From: DATJQA01 sp038057515
GTDB lineage: Bacteria; Patescibacteriota; Minisyncoccia; UBA6257; 2-01-FULL-56-20
Reading direction: 5' to 3'
Length of the DNA: 44,522 nucleotides
Assembly (NCBI GenBank): GCA_038057515.1
Contig: JBBUDB010000017.1
Coordinates: 1-44,522 of the forward strand
The notes under the pieces were generated by a model. That model saw only the letters and a program-made list of their open reading frames with translations. It was not told the origin of the DNA and searched no databases. Numbering within the stretch: the stretch's first letter is position 1; each line of letters opens with the position of its first letter. Shown here one piece after another: positions 1 through 7,422 of this stretch. The position numbers and the translations under genes were made by a program.

Positions 1-108
1 AATCGGCTCTCGCCGCAGGAACGTCTATTCGCTGATCTCTCAGCGAGGCAGGAGGTAAGAAACCCATTTCCGCCCTCGTGTCTCGCTGAAAACTCAATTC
101 AATGTTCT
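1..108 (-). other. Start of a leftward transcript, possibly structured RNA or long leader
   Basis: Sequence downstream of the strong leftward promoter at 115-144. No start codon with a convincing reading frame is visible on the minus strand before the window edge. It can fold: CGCTGA (30-35) pairs with TCAGCG (40-45), or alternatively CAGCGAG (41-47) pairs with CTCGCTG (82-88). It could be the 5' end of a stable RNA or a long regulatory leader of a gene outside the window. I do not recognise an RNA family. Confidence 0.3.
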
Positions 109-114
109 GCGTAC

Positions 115-144
115 ATTATACCACACAAATTGCCAATCTGTCAA
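115..144 (-). promoter_or_regulatory. Strong leftward sigma70-type promoter
   Basis: Read on the minus strand: TTGACA (144-139), an 18 nt spacer, then TATAAT (120-115), preceded by TGG so that it is also an extended -10. This is the closest match to consensus in the window and points away from rny. The expected transcription start is near base 108. Confidence 0.75.
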
Positions 145-176
145 TATGCCTCCCGGGCCTTGTTTTCCAGGGCTTC

Positions 177-205
177 TTGACCCTGGGCGGCGGAAGAAAT
201 ACAAT
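177..205 (+). promoter_or_regulatory. Promoter of rny
   Basis: TTGACC (177-182), a 17 nt spacer and TACAAT (200-205). Transcription would start near 212 and give a leader of about 95 nt before the rny ATG at 308. The stretch 1-307 otherwise holds only the divergent promoter and no coding sequence that I can support. Confidence 0.65.
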
Positions 206-307
206 AATGATGTTGCTTACTATTACTAACAAACGTCAATAAACCGATTCCTGAAGAATTCATGCCATTTACTTCTACGGTTCAGAAGAATTTAGGGATC
301 CACATCT

Positions 308-1834
308 ATGGGTACAACAGCACTACTCCTCGGAGCGGTTGGTTTGGGGTTGGGATTAGCGGCCGGATACTTCGGTAGGCGGGCCATCGCCGGTCAAGCC
401 GGTAAAGATGCCGATACCGAGATAACCAAAAAGATCTCGGGCGCCGAGTCGCAGGCCAAAGAGATCATTCTTGAAGCGAAAGAAAAAGCCGCCGCCACGC
501 TCACCGAGGCGCAGAATGAAGAACGCGAAAGGAAGCGGGAGATATCCGCTATTGAAACACGCCTCTTGAAGCGCGAAGAACTCTTGGATGAGCGGGGCGG
601 CACGCTCGACAAGGAGTCATCCGCGGTGAAGCGCCAGGCGGAAGAGTTGAAGACCCGTGAAACGGAGGTGGCTGGTTTGCGCGCCGAGATCGTCACGCGC
701 CTTGAGCGCGTCGGCGGCCTCTCGGCCGATGAGGCCAAGACCGAGATCGTGCGCCAGGTGAAGCAGGCGAACGAACGCGACCTGGCCGACTCTCTTCAGA
801 AGCTCATGAAAGGACGTCACGATGAGCTTGAGGCCAAGGCCGGCGAGGTGGTGACGGTTGCCCTCCAGCGCTTCGCGCGGAGCCATGTTGCCGAGATCAC
901 CACTTCCCAGCTCCCCTTAAAAGACGACGACATGAAGGGCAAGATCATCGGCCGCGAGGGCCGTAACATTCGGGCCTTGGAACGGGCGACGGGCGTGGAG
1001 CTTATCGTTGATGAGGCGCCGGACACGATAATCATTTCGTCTTTCGACCCCTACCGCCGCGAGGTGGCCCGGCTCGCGCTCCAAAAGCTCATCAAGGACG
1101 GCCGCATTCAACCGGCGAAGATCGAAGAGAAGGTGGAGGAAGCGAAGGCCGAGCTCCAAAAGCGCATCGGCGAGATCGGCGACGCCGCCGCGACCGAAGT
1201 CGGCGTCTACGGTTTGCCGCCGGAGATACTCCAGCTTCTCGGCCGGCTTCAATTCCGCACGAGCTACGGTCAGAACGTGCTCCAGCACTCCATCGAAATG
1301 GCTCATGTCGCCGCCATGATGGCCGGCGAGCTCGGCTTGAACGTCGAGGTGACGAGGAAGGGGGCGCTTCTTCACGATATCGGCAAGGCCATCGACCACG
1401 ATGTCGAAGGCACGCACGTGGAATTGGGCCGAAAGCTTTTGAAAAAGTACGGCATTGAGGAGTCGGTAATCGAAGCGATGCAGTCCCACCATGAGGATTA
1501 TCCCTATGCCCGGCCGGAGGCCTACGTGGTGACCGCCGCCGACGTCTTGTCGGCCGCTCGCCCCGGGGCGCGCCGCGACAACCTCGAGAACTACATCAAG
1601 CGTCTGGGTGACCTCGAAAAGATCGCCACCGACTTCCCGGGCGTGAAGACAGCTTATGCCATTTCGGCCGGGCGGGAATTGCGCGTTTTCGTGACGCCGG
1701 AGAAGATAGACGATTTCCGGGCTCTCGAGCTGGCTCGCGAGATTGCGAACCGCGTCCAATCCGAGCTAAAATACCCGGGCGAGATAAAAGTGAACGTGAT
1801 CCGCGAAGTCCGAGCGGTGGAATACGCTCGCTAG
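308..1834 (+). CDS. rny: Ribonuclease Y
   Basis: Membrane-anchored endoribonuclease that starts mRNA decay. The 508 residues show the full family order: an N-terminal hydrophobic glycine-rich anchor (about 4-22), a long charged coiled coil (about 30-190), a KH RNA-binding domain around GKIIGREGRNIRALE (about 208-225), and an HD phosphohydrolase domain with HSIEMAHVAAMMA (about 325) and the HD pair in LLHDIGKA (about 354). Length is normal for the family (about 510-520). The ATG at 308 has no strong SD but places the anchor correctly. It has its own promoter at 177-205 and is followed after about 60 bases by the polysaccharide locus. Identification is firm. Confidence 0.97.
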   Translation: MGTTALLLGAVGLGLGLAAGYFGRRAIAGQAGKDADTEITKKISGAESQAKEIILEAKEKAAATLTEAQNEERERKREISAIETRLLKREELLDERGGTLDKESSAVKRQAEELKTRETEVAGLRAEIVTRLERVGGLSADEAKTEIVRQVKQANERDLADSLQKLMKGRHDELEAKAGEVVTVALQRFARSHVAEITTSQLPLKDDDMKGKIIGREGRNIRALERATGVELIVDEAPDTIIISSFDPYRREVARLALQKLIKDGRIQPAKIEEKVEEAKAELQKRIGEIGDAAATEVGVYGLPPEILQLLGRLQFRTSYGQNVLQHSIEMAHVAAMMAGELGLNVEVTRKGALLHDIGKAIDHDVEGTHVELGRKLLKKYGIEESVIEAMQSHHEDYPYARPEAYVVTAADVLSAARPGARRDNLENYIKRLGDLEKIATDFPGVKTAYAISAGRELRVFVTPEKIDDFRALELAREIANRVQSELKYPGEIKVNVIREVRAVEYAR

Positions 1835-1892
1835 TACGCGCCGATTCATAATGCCATTCTCTAGTTCTCTAGCGCACCAATCTACTCGACCC

Positions 1893-3275
1893 ATGTCCAT
1901 CACACTTTTCGGCATGGCCCGAACCGCCGTTTACGCGGCGCTCTTTTCGGTTCTTATCGTGATGTCGTCGACCTTCTTCCCGTTCATCGGGGGAAAATAT
2001 TATTTCTTCCGCGCGGCGGTGGAACTCGGCGTCATCTTCCTCCTGCTCTGGTGGGCCTTTGAGGCCCGGGCCGGCGTGCTGGAGGCGAAACTCCGGAAAA
2101 TCTTCCGCGAGCCGATCGTCGTCGCGGTATCGCTCTTCGCCTTCATGTTCCTCCTCGCGAGCTTGTTCGCTTACGACGCGCACGGAGCGTTCTGGTCCAA
2201 CTACGAGCGCGGCGAGGGCGGCTTCCAGATGCTCCACTACTATGCCTTTTTTCTTTTGCTTGTTCTGCTCTTCGACAAAGAAGACGAGTGGCGATACATC
2301 TTCAAGCTGTCGCTCGTGGCCGCCCTTGGCATGATCCTCTACGGCATCGCGGCGGCGTCGTTCCGCGATGGCTTCGTGGGGCCGTATGGTCAGACAGGCG
2401 GCTCGACGCTCCTCGCGCGGCTATTCCAGAAAGACGCTCGTTTTCAGGGTTCGCTTGGTAATCCGGCCTATGTCGCGCCGTACCTTCTTTTCTCGATGTT
2501 CTATGTCGGATATTTGTGGCTGTCGCGTAAGGCGAAAGCCGCACCGTGGCGGCGCATCGCCTGGTACAGCGGTCTTCTCGTTTTCTTTCTGGTCTTCTTC
2601 GTTCAGAGCCAGACCCGTGGCGCTTTTTTGGGACTTGCGGCGGGCGTGGGCGTGACGCTTCTCTACCTCGTCTTCCGCGACCGACGCTTGCGAAAACCGG
2701 CCATCGGTCTGGCTGTTACCATTCTCGCGCTCTGGGGCGGGTTCTACGCCAATCGGGAAAATCCGGCCATTCAAGCGATTCCTGGGAGTCGCTTCCTCAC
2801 CATTAATATTGCGGAGCGAACCGCCGAGACCAGGTTCTGGACCTGGGGTTCGGCGCGGGCCGGTTTTGCCGAGCGGCCGATATTCGGCTGGGGTCCGGAA
2901 AATTTTAGCACCGTCTTCGACAAGTATTTCGACCCCCGTCACTTCATCCCGGGCGCGAATACCGAGACGTGGTTCGATCGGGCCCACAGCGTTTTCTTCG
3001 ACTACCTCGCCGAAACCGGCCTCTTGGGATTCTTGAGTTATCTCGGCATGTTCGTGGTCTTCTTCTGGCAGTTCAAGAAGCGTCTCGTGGCCTCGGCTGG
3101 TCACGGTTCGCTCTTCGGCCATAGACCCGTTGTCGACGCGCTTGTTTTGGCCATGCCCGTCGCCTATCTCGTCCAAGGCCTCGTGCTCTTCGACGTTTTG
3201 CCCATCTACCTCAACCTCTTCTTCTTCCTCGCCTTTGCGAACTTCCTATTTACGCGCCATGAGCCAAAACCATGA
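1893..3275 (+). CDS. O-antigen ligase / Wzy-like polymerase
   Basis: Polytopic membrane protein of about 460 residues with 10 or more hydrophobic segments. It carries the Wzy_C/O-antigen ligase signature region QSQTRGAFLGLAAG (about 234-247) and a long periplasmic loop containing FDRAHSVFFDYLAETG (about 360). It should either polymerise repeat units or transfer finished glycan to an acceptor; sequence alone cannot separate these roles. I prefer the ATG at 1893 over an upstream in-frame ATG at 1851, because 1860-1892 is a CTAG-containing pyrimidine-rich stretch that resembles the untranslated leader of htpX. Its stop overlaps the next ATG by 4 bases, so the two genes are translationally coupled. 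Confidence 0.85.
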   Translation: MSITLFGMARTAVYAALFSVLIVMSSTFFPFIGGKYYFFRAAVELGVIFLLLWWAFEARAGVLEAKLRKIFREPIVVAVSLFAFMFLLASLFAYDAHGAFWSNYERGEGGFQMLHYYAFFLLLVLLFDKEDEWRYIFKLSLVAALGMILYGIAAASFRDGFVGPYGQTGGSTLLARLFQKDARFQGSLGNPAYVAPYLLFSMFYVGYLWLSRKAKAAPWRRIAWYSGLLVFFLVFFVQSQTRGAFLGLAAGVGVTLLYLVFRDRRLRKPAIGLAVTILALWGGFYANRENPAIQAIPGSRFLTINIAERTAETRFWTWGSARAGFAERPIFGWGPENFSTVFDKYFDPRHFIPGANTETWFDRAHSVFFDYLAETGLLGFLSYLGMFVVFFWQFKKRLVASAGHGSLFGHRPVVDALVLAMPVAYLVQGLVLFDVLPIYLNLFFFLAFANFLFTRHEPKP

Positions 3276-3928
3276 CAGAACCCGTTAAACAACTTATCGC
3301 CGTTGCGGCCGCCATTCTTCTCTCCGCCGTCGGGTACTACGGGAACTATCTGCCGCTCGCGAAGTCACAGTCGTTCATCGATACGATGCGCAAAGCCAAC
3401 TCCGGTCAGTATCGTACCGTGGCCGAGTTTGAGAACGGCTTCCGCGCAGTGCTCGACGCCCCGTCGCCCATCGGCCAAGAAGAGCTCGTGCGCAATTTGG
3501 GCTCGATTGTCATGTCGGCCGTGGGCGGGAGCGCGAATAACCCCAAGGTCATCGAAGAGCTCATTAAGTTCATTTCGGAATATTATGACCCCATCATCCA
3601 GAGCGGTCGGGGCATGAGCTCCGGACAGAACGTATTCGTTATGGGCAGCATCAATCAGCTGGCCGGCGTTCGTACTAAAGATCCGAGGTATTTTGAGGCG
3701 GCCAAGCGATATTACTTGCGCGGCCTTGAATCGGCCCCGATCCGGCCGCAGTACCTCTACGGTCTTTTCGATGTCTATCGCAACGGGGGCGATATAGAGA
3801 ACGCGAAGCTTATTGGTGAACGAATTCTTTCGATTTGGCCAACCGATGACCGTCTTCAAAAAATACTCGACGACTTTTTAGCGGCGAGCGCACAGCCGAC
3901 TTCGACTAAGAAGACCGGCACAAGATAG
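3272..3928 (+). CDS. Membrane-anchored helical-repeat protein linked to O-antigen ligase
   Basis: A 218-residue protein with an N-terminal membrane anchor or uncleaved signal (about 7-28), then an all-helical region. The part at about 130-205 (ARYFEAAKRYY-like then LYGLFDVYRNGGDIENAKLIGERIL) looks like two degenerate TPR-type repeats. O-antigen ligases of related bacteria often carry C-terminal TPRs, so this may be the detached TPR module of the preceding gene, with which it overlaps by ATGA. The function is inferred from position only: glycan export or ligase partner. No catalytic motif is visible. Confidence 0.6.
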   Translation: MTEPVKQLIAVAAAILLSAVGYYGNYLPLAKSQSFIDTMRKANSGQYRTVAEFENGFRAVLDAPSPIGQEELVRNLGSIVMSAVGGSANNPKVIEELIKFISEYYDPIIQSGRGMSSGQNVFVMGSINQLAGVRTKDPRYFEAAKRYYLRGLESAPIRPQYLYGLFDVYRNGGDIENAKLIGERILSIWPTDDRLQKILDDFLAASAQPTSTKKTGTR

Positions 3929-3931
3929 CCC

Positions 3932-4933
3932 ATGAAAAAAGCCCTTATCTTCGGCATCACCGGCCAGGACGGGAGCTATTTGGCCGAACTCCTCTCCGGG
4001 AAAGAATACGAGGTGCATGGTGTCGTCCGTCGCGTCTCGACAATGAGCCGCCAGCGCCTCGACCGGCTTCATCCCGACCCGCACAGCCCGGCGCTCAAGG
4101 TTACGCTACACTACGGCGATGTGGGGGATGTATCAAGCATTCGGAGCATTATCCAGAAGTCGGCGCCGGACGAGGTGTACAACCTCGCCGCCCAGTCGCA
4201 CGTCCGCATTTCTTTCGACATCCCCGAGTATACGGCGGATGTCACCGGGCTCGGCACGTTGCGGATACTCGAAGCTTTGAAGGACTACGAAACCGCGACG
4301 GGCAAACGAGTTAAATTCTATCAGGCCTCGTCTTCGGAGATGTTCGGCTCGTCGCCGCCGCCCCAGAGCGAGACGACGCCCTTCCATCCCCGAAGCCCAT
4401 ACGCCATCGCTAAGGTGTTCGCCTATTGGACCACGGTGAACTATCGCGAGGCCTACGGCCTACACGCGGTGAACGGCATTCTTTTCAATCACGAATCACC
4501 CCGGCGCGGCGAGAACTTCGTGACCCGCAAGATCACCCGCGGCATCGCCGAGATCAAAACCGGTCTGGCGAAGAAAATATATCTTGGGAATCTCGAGGCG
4601 AAACGCGACTGGGGCTACGCCCCCGAATACGTGGAGGTTATGTGGCGGATGTTGCAAGAGGACGAGCCCGACGATTACGTCATCGGCACGGGCGAGAGCC
4701 ACTCGGTAGGGGATTTTTTGGAAACCGCCTTTCGCCACGCCGGACTGGGGGACTGGCAGTCGTACGTCGAGATCGATCCGCGTTACTATCGTCCGGCCGA
4801 GGTGGATAATCTAGTTGCCGATACCAGAAAGGCGAAAACAAAACTCGGCTGGGAGGCAAAGGTAAAGTTCGACGAGCTTGCGAAAATCATGGTCGAGGCC
4901 GATCTCGTAAGGTTCGGTATCGAGAAGAACTAA
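3932..4933 (+). CDS. gmd: GDP-mannose 4,6-dehydratase (or GDP-heptose 4,6-dehydratase)
   Basis: Extended short-chain dehydrogenase of 333 residues that converts GDP-D-mannose to GDP-4-keto-6-deoxymannose. Visible landmarks are the Rossmann motif GITGQDGSYLAE (8-19), NLAAQSHVRISFD (about 85-97), SSSEMFG (about 132-138), the catalytic YAIAK (about 156-160) and the family-typical FNHESPRRGENFVTRKI. Length matches bacterial Gmd (about 320-370). It starts 3 bases after the previous stop. A homologue of this type also forms GDP-6-deoxy-4-keto-heptose in Campylobacter and Yersinia. As GDP-heptose genes lie downstream, dual or heptose-directed specificity is possible. The family call is firm; the substrate is not. 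Confidence 0.93.
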   Translation: MKKALIFGITGQDGSYLAELLSGKEYEVHGVVRRVSTMSRQRLDRLHPDPHSPALKVTLHYGDVGDVSSIRSIIQKSAPDEVYNLAAQSHVRISFDIPEYTADVTGLGTLRILEALKDYETATGKRVKFYQASSSEMFGSSPPPQSETTPFHPRSPYAIAKVFAYWTTVNYREAYGLHAVNGILFNHESPRRGENFVTRKITRGIAEIKTGLAKKIYLGNLEAKRDWGYAPEYVEVMWRMLQEDEPDDYVIGTGESHSVGDFLETAFRHAGLGDWQSYVEIDPRYYRPAEVDNLVADTRKAKTKLGWEAKVKFDELAKIMVEADLVRFGIEKN

Positions 4934-4942
4934 GTTCCAGCA

Positions 4943-5590
4943 GTGATCCTATTTATCATGCGCGCAATGAACACGAATATAGGTTCTTATCTGAATCGAC
5001 TTAAGCAAAAGCTGTACCTGCGTTTCAAGCGAGAGTACTTAGGGAATATGGCCCGGAAACAAAAGAAACTGGCTGGGAGGCCGCTTCGGATTTTAGAGAT
5101 CGGCGCTCTTATGGGAGAAAGCGCAGCCATTCTTTCTCGGCACGGGAAAGTTCTGACAGTTGATACTTGGGAAAATCCAGAAATGAAAAAGGAATTCTTG
5201 CGCCGGACTGCGAATAAGAATGTAGAGTACGTTCAGGGGAACAGCATGGATGTTCTGCCAAAACTGGAGAGTAGCTAAGATTTCATCTATGTTGATGGCT
5301 CCCATCACCATACCGAAACAATGTCGGATATTGAGAACTCCAAACGATTGGTAGACAATGGCGGTATCATCGTTGGTGACGACTTTGATTTGTCGATCAA
5401 CGAAGTTGATCGGCAGGCCCTGGGGAGGGTTCGAGAGACCGACGTTGCGAGAGATCCAAAAACGGGAAAGTTATGCCATCCCGGCGTGACCTTGGCCATC
5501 GCTGGGCAGTTCGGCGATTGGGTTAAAAAGGTGCCACATACATTTTGGGCGGTCCGAAAGATCGACGATAAGTTTGTGAACGCGTTATAA
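4943..5590 (+). pseudogene. Class I SAM methyltransferase broken by an in-frame TAA
   Basis: One reading frame runs from a GTG at 4943 (ATG alternatives 4958 and 4967) to 5590 and is interrupted by a single TAA at 5276-5278. The first part carries the SAM-binding motif LRILEIGALMGESAAIL followed by LTVDTWENPE. After the stop, in the same frame, come DFIYVDGSHHHTETMSDIE and NGGIIVGDDF, the usual next motifs of Methyltransf_24-type enzymes. Family members usually have Tyr-Asp-Phe-Ile at this spot, so a Tyr codon changed to TAA is the simplest explanation. An internal ATG at 5321 cannot give a working enzyme because the SAM site would be missing. Sequencing error is the alternative. Confidence 0.8.
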
Positions 5591-5614
5591 AGCTGGCTTG
5601 GGCAGGAGAATAAA

Positions 5615-5649
5615 CTGTCGGGAGAGTTCATCCGGTTCGCGCCCGACAG
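5615..5649 (+). terminator. Hairpin between the broken methyltransferase and the Nudix gene
   Basis: CTGTCGGG (5615-5622) pairs perfectly with CCCGACAG (5642-5649). The downstream bases GGTTTGACTTTTT contain a short T-run, but this run overlaps the -35 box of the next promoter. It is a possible terminator or insulator. Confidence 0.4.
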
Positions 5650-5653
5650 CGGT

Positions 5654-5681
5654 TTGACTTTTTCTGCGTATATAGTAGAAT
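5654..5681 (+). promoter_or_regulatory. Promoter of the Nudix gene at 5734
   Basis: TTGACT (5654-5659), a 16 nt spacer and TAGAAT (5676-5681). Transcription would start near 5688, leaving a leader of about 45 nt with a clear SD (GGGGAGG, 5721-5727). Confidence 0.6.
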
Positions 5682-5733
5682 ATCGGCCAGCATAGCGTTC
5701 CTGCGGAAGCAGGAGCGTTAGGGGAGGTATGCC

Positions 5734-6282
5734 ATGAAGATCCCGGTGCCGATCGGTGGGCCGGAGGTCGTGTGGAAGAAGTACGGCAAGTCGGTCGTGC
5801 GACAGGACTTCCGCTACCCTGACGGTTCGACGAGAGACTTCTACTTCTGGGGCGGCGGCCGTCCGGCCATAGTGCTCGCGATCACGAAGGACGGCAACGT
5901 CGTTGCGGGTCGTCAGTTTCGCCACGGCGTGAACGCTGTGGTCGACGAGATCCCCGGCGGTCACCGCGACTCGGACGAGGAGACTCTCGTCGACGCCCTA
6001 CGCCGCGAACTTCGCGAGGAAGTCGGCGTCGAAGCCGGCCGTCTCATCGAGCTTCCGTGGTTCTACCTCGACCCGCCGTCGAACGGCGTCGTCGTGACCC
6101 CCTTCCTCGCTCTCGACTGCGAGCGGGTCGGCGGCCAGAACCTCGACTCAACCGAGGTCGTCGAAGTACTCGAGTTGCCGGTGCGCGAGTGGTACGCGCG
6201 GATGCGTCAGCCGGGCGGCGACGCGAAGACGCAGGTCGCGAGCTTCCTCGCGATGCCGTACCTCGAGCAGTACCTCGAGTAG
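5734..6282 (+). CDS. Nudix hydrolase, ADP-ribose pyrophosphatase-like
   Basis: A 182-residue Nudix protein that probably hydrolyses a nucleoside-diphosphate sugar such as ADP-ribose; the substrate is not certain. The Nudix box lies around residues 73-98 with catalytic RELREEVGV intact. The first half (GGHRDSDEE) has one residue more than the canonical spacing. The PGGH motif and a following proline-rich loop (YLDPPSNGVVVTPF) fit the NudF/ADPRase group. The gene stands alone: own promoter, good SD six bases before the ATG, and a hairpin terminator at 6305-6341. This contrasts with its SD-less neighbours and suggests a separately acquired or separately regulated gene. Confidence 0.85.
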   Translation: MKIPVPIGGPEVVWKKYGKSVVRQDFRYPDGSTRDFYFWGGGRPAIVLAITKDGNVVAGRQFRHGVNAVVDEIPGGHRDSDEETLVDALRRELREEVGVEAGRLIELPWFYLDPPSNGVVVTPFLALDCERVGGQNLDSTEVVEVLELPVREWYARMRQPGGDAKTQVASFLAMPYLEQYLE

Positions 6283-6304
6283 GTTCTCGAGGAGGCTCAT
6301 CATC

Positions 6305-6341
6305 ACGGCGCGTTTCCCAGATACATCGGGGGACGCGCCGT
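6305..6341 (+). terminator. Hairpin terminator after the Nudix gene
   Basis: ACGGCGCGT (6305-6313) and ACGCGCCGT (6333-6341) form a perfect 9 bp stem with a 19 nt loop, 22 bases after the stop. There is no long T-run behind it, so efficiency is uncertain. Confidence 0.5.
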
Positions 6342-6359
6342 TCGCATTTCAGGCCGACA

Positions 6360-6388
6360 TTGATTTCTTTATTTAGTTAATGCATAAT
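6360..6388 (+). promoter_or_regulatory. Promoter of the inositol-monophosphatase-like gene at 6459
   Basis: TTGATT (6360-6365), a 17 nt spacer and CATAAT (6383-6388), in a locally AT-rich patch. The leader is about 65 nt and ends in the SD AGGAAGG (6444-6450). Confidence 0.55.
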
Positions 6389-6458
6389 AGCGTCAGCTTT
6401 TGTAGCTCGGAACCAACCGAGCGTTTGATACGGTAAGCCAGAGAGGAAGGGCCGAACA

Positions 6459-7307
6459 ATGAGCAAAGAGACGACGATCGTGGGAGGTTCGTTCGAGGCC
6501 GTTTTCAATCCGGTGATCACCGACGCGCTCATCGCCGCCGGTCGGGAGGCCCTGCGGATCCGTATCTACGGGGCGCTCGGCGTGGAGGAGAAGACCTCCC
6601 CGCAGGACATCGTGACGGAAGCCGACAAGGCCGTCGAGCGTCTGCTCGTCGCGCGCATCGCCGAGCAGTTCCCCCAAGACGGCATCATGGGCGAGGAAGG
6701 CGCTACTCGGAACACCGAGAACGGCAGGGTGTGGTATCTCGATCCCATCGATGGCACTACGAACTTCGCTGCTGGGAGCGACTTCTTCGGCATCTCGGCG
6801 GGTCGGTTTGATGCCGACGGCCGTCCCGAGATAGGAGCCATTCACTTTCCGGCGCTCGCCAACAGGCCGACCGTTTACGCGGTTCGCGGGGGCGGCGCGC
6901 TCCATCGCTCTGATAGGGTGGAAAGAATCGTGACCCCGCTCTTTGACGGCGGTCTCTCGGAGGCCCTCGTCAGTGTTGGGCTCACGAAGGATAAGAGCCA
7001 CATTTTCGCGCCACTTCACTCCAGGGCGCGGAATGTCGTCGCCTTCGGCTCGTTCGTCTACGAGGCGATGCTTGTCGCCGAAGGCAAGCTCGCGGCCTAC
7101 GTCCACACCGGGGCGACCATCTTCGACGTGGCCGCCGCCGTCACCGTCTGTCGCGAGGCGGGGTGCCTCGTTTCGGGCATCCACACGGTCGAGGTGGATT
7201 TCGCCGCAAAGAGGATTCCCATCATGATCACGCGCGGCGAGCGTCTCACGAGCGAGCTCCGCGAGGTCTTCGTCGCAAACTGGATGTCGCCCGATTGGCA
7301 GCCGTAG
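6459..7307 (+). CDS. Inositol monophosphatase family phosphatase
   Basis: A 282-residue Mg-dependent, Li-sensitive-type sugar phosphatase (FIG superfamily). Metal-site motifs are in order: DIVTEADKAVE (about 48-58), GEEG (about 78-81), WYLDPIDGTTNFAAG (about 92-106, the signature DPIDGTTNF) and GATIFDVAAAVTVCREAG (about 212-229, usually WDxAAG; here the Trp is replaced). It likely removes phosphate from a sugar phosphate or inositol phosphate; the substrate cannot be read from sequence. It is monocistronic, with its own promoter, SD (AGGAAGG, 8 nt spacing) and a hairpin terminator at 7331-7370. A distant relative sits on the minus strand at 28023-28868. Confidence 0.88.
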   Translation: MSKETTIVGGSFEAVFNPVITDALIAAGREALRIRIYGALGVEEKTSPQDIVTEADKAVERLLVARIAEQFPQDGIMGEEGATRNTENGRVWYLDPIDGTTNFAAGSDFFGISAGRFDADGRPEIGAIHFPALANRPTVYAVRGGGALHRSDRVERIVTPLFDGGLSEALVSVGLTKDKSHIFAPLHSRARNVVAFGSFVYEAMLVAEGKLAAYVHTGATIFDVAAAVTVCREAGCLVSGIHTVEVDFAAKRIPIMITRGERLTSELREVFVANWMSPDWQP

Positions 7308-7330
7308 CCACGAGGTGGCGTATCGTCAAA

Positions 7331-7370
7331 AAAAGCGCGCGTTTCTCATGTCGGGGAGCGCGCGTCTTTT
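7331..7370 (+). terminator. Terminator after the 6459 gene
   Basis: AAAAG-CGCGCG (7331-7341) pairs with CGCGCG-T-CTTTT (7359-7370), with one bulged T, and ends in a T-run. An in-frame ATG upstream of this hairpin (7315) would place it inside the next gene. The terminator is one reason to start that gene at 7423. Confidence 0.65.
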
Positions 7371-7383
7371 GCTCTTCGGCGTC

Positions 7384-7413
7384 TTTACGACGTTTTCTTG
7401 CTCGTGCTATGAT
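7384..7413 (+). promoter_or_regulatory. Promoter giving a leaderless mRNA for the epimerase at 7423
   Basis: TTTACG (7384-7389), an 18 nt spacer and TATGAT (7408-7413), with the extended -10 TGC just before it. The ATG lies 9 bases after the -10 box, so transcription should start at or within a few bases of the start codon. Confidence 0.65.
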
Positions 7414-7422
7414 GGGTGGATT

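Noticed and set aside
917..1759. Long open frames antisense to rny (and similar antisense frames elsewhere)
   Set aside because: They are high-GC shadows of real genes: no starts with signals, His/Arg/Pro-rich translations and full overlap with conserved proteins.
4943..5590. Stop-codon reassignment
   Set aside because: Patescibacterial recoding concerns TGA (to Gly) in some lineages. Here the stop is TAA, and many genes in the window end normally in TAA and TGA.
5654..7307. A genomic island with its own integrase
   Set aside because: The two SD-bearing genes look different in style, but there is no integrase, transposase or flanking direct repeat; they are treated as single genes.
7315..7422. 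N-terminal extension of the GME homologue
   Set aside because: It overlaps the terminator of the preceding gene and lies upstream of the promoter; the extra residues show no homology to the family.
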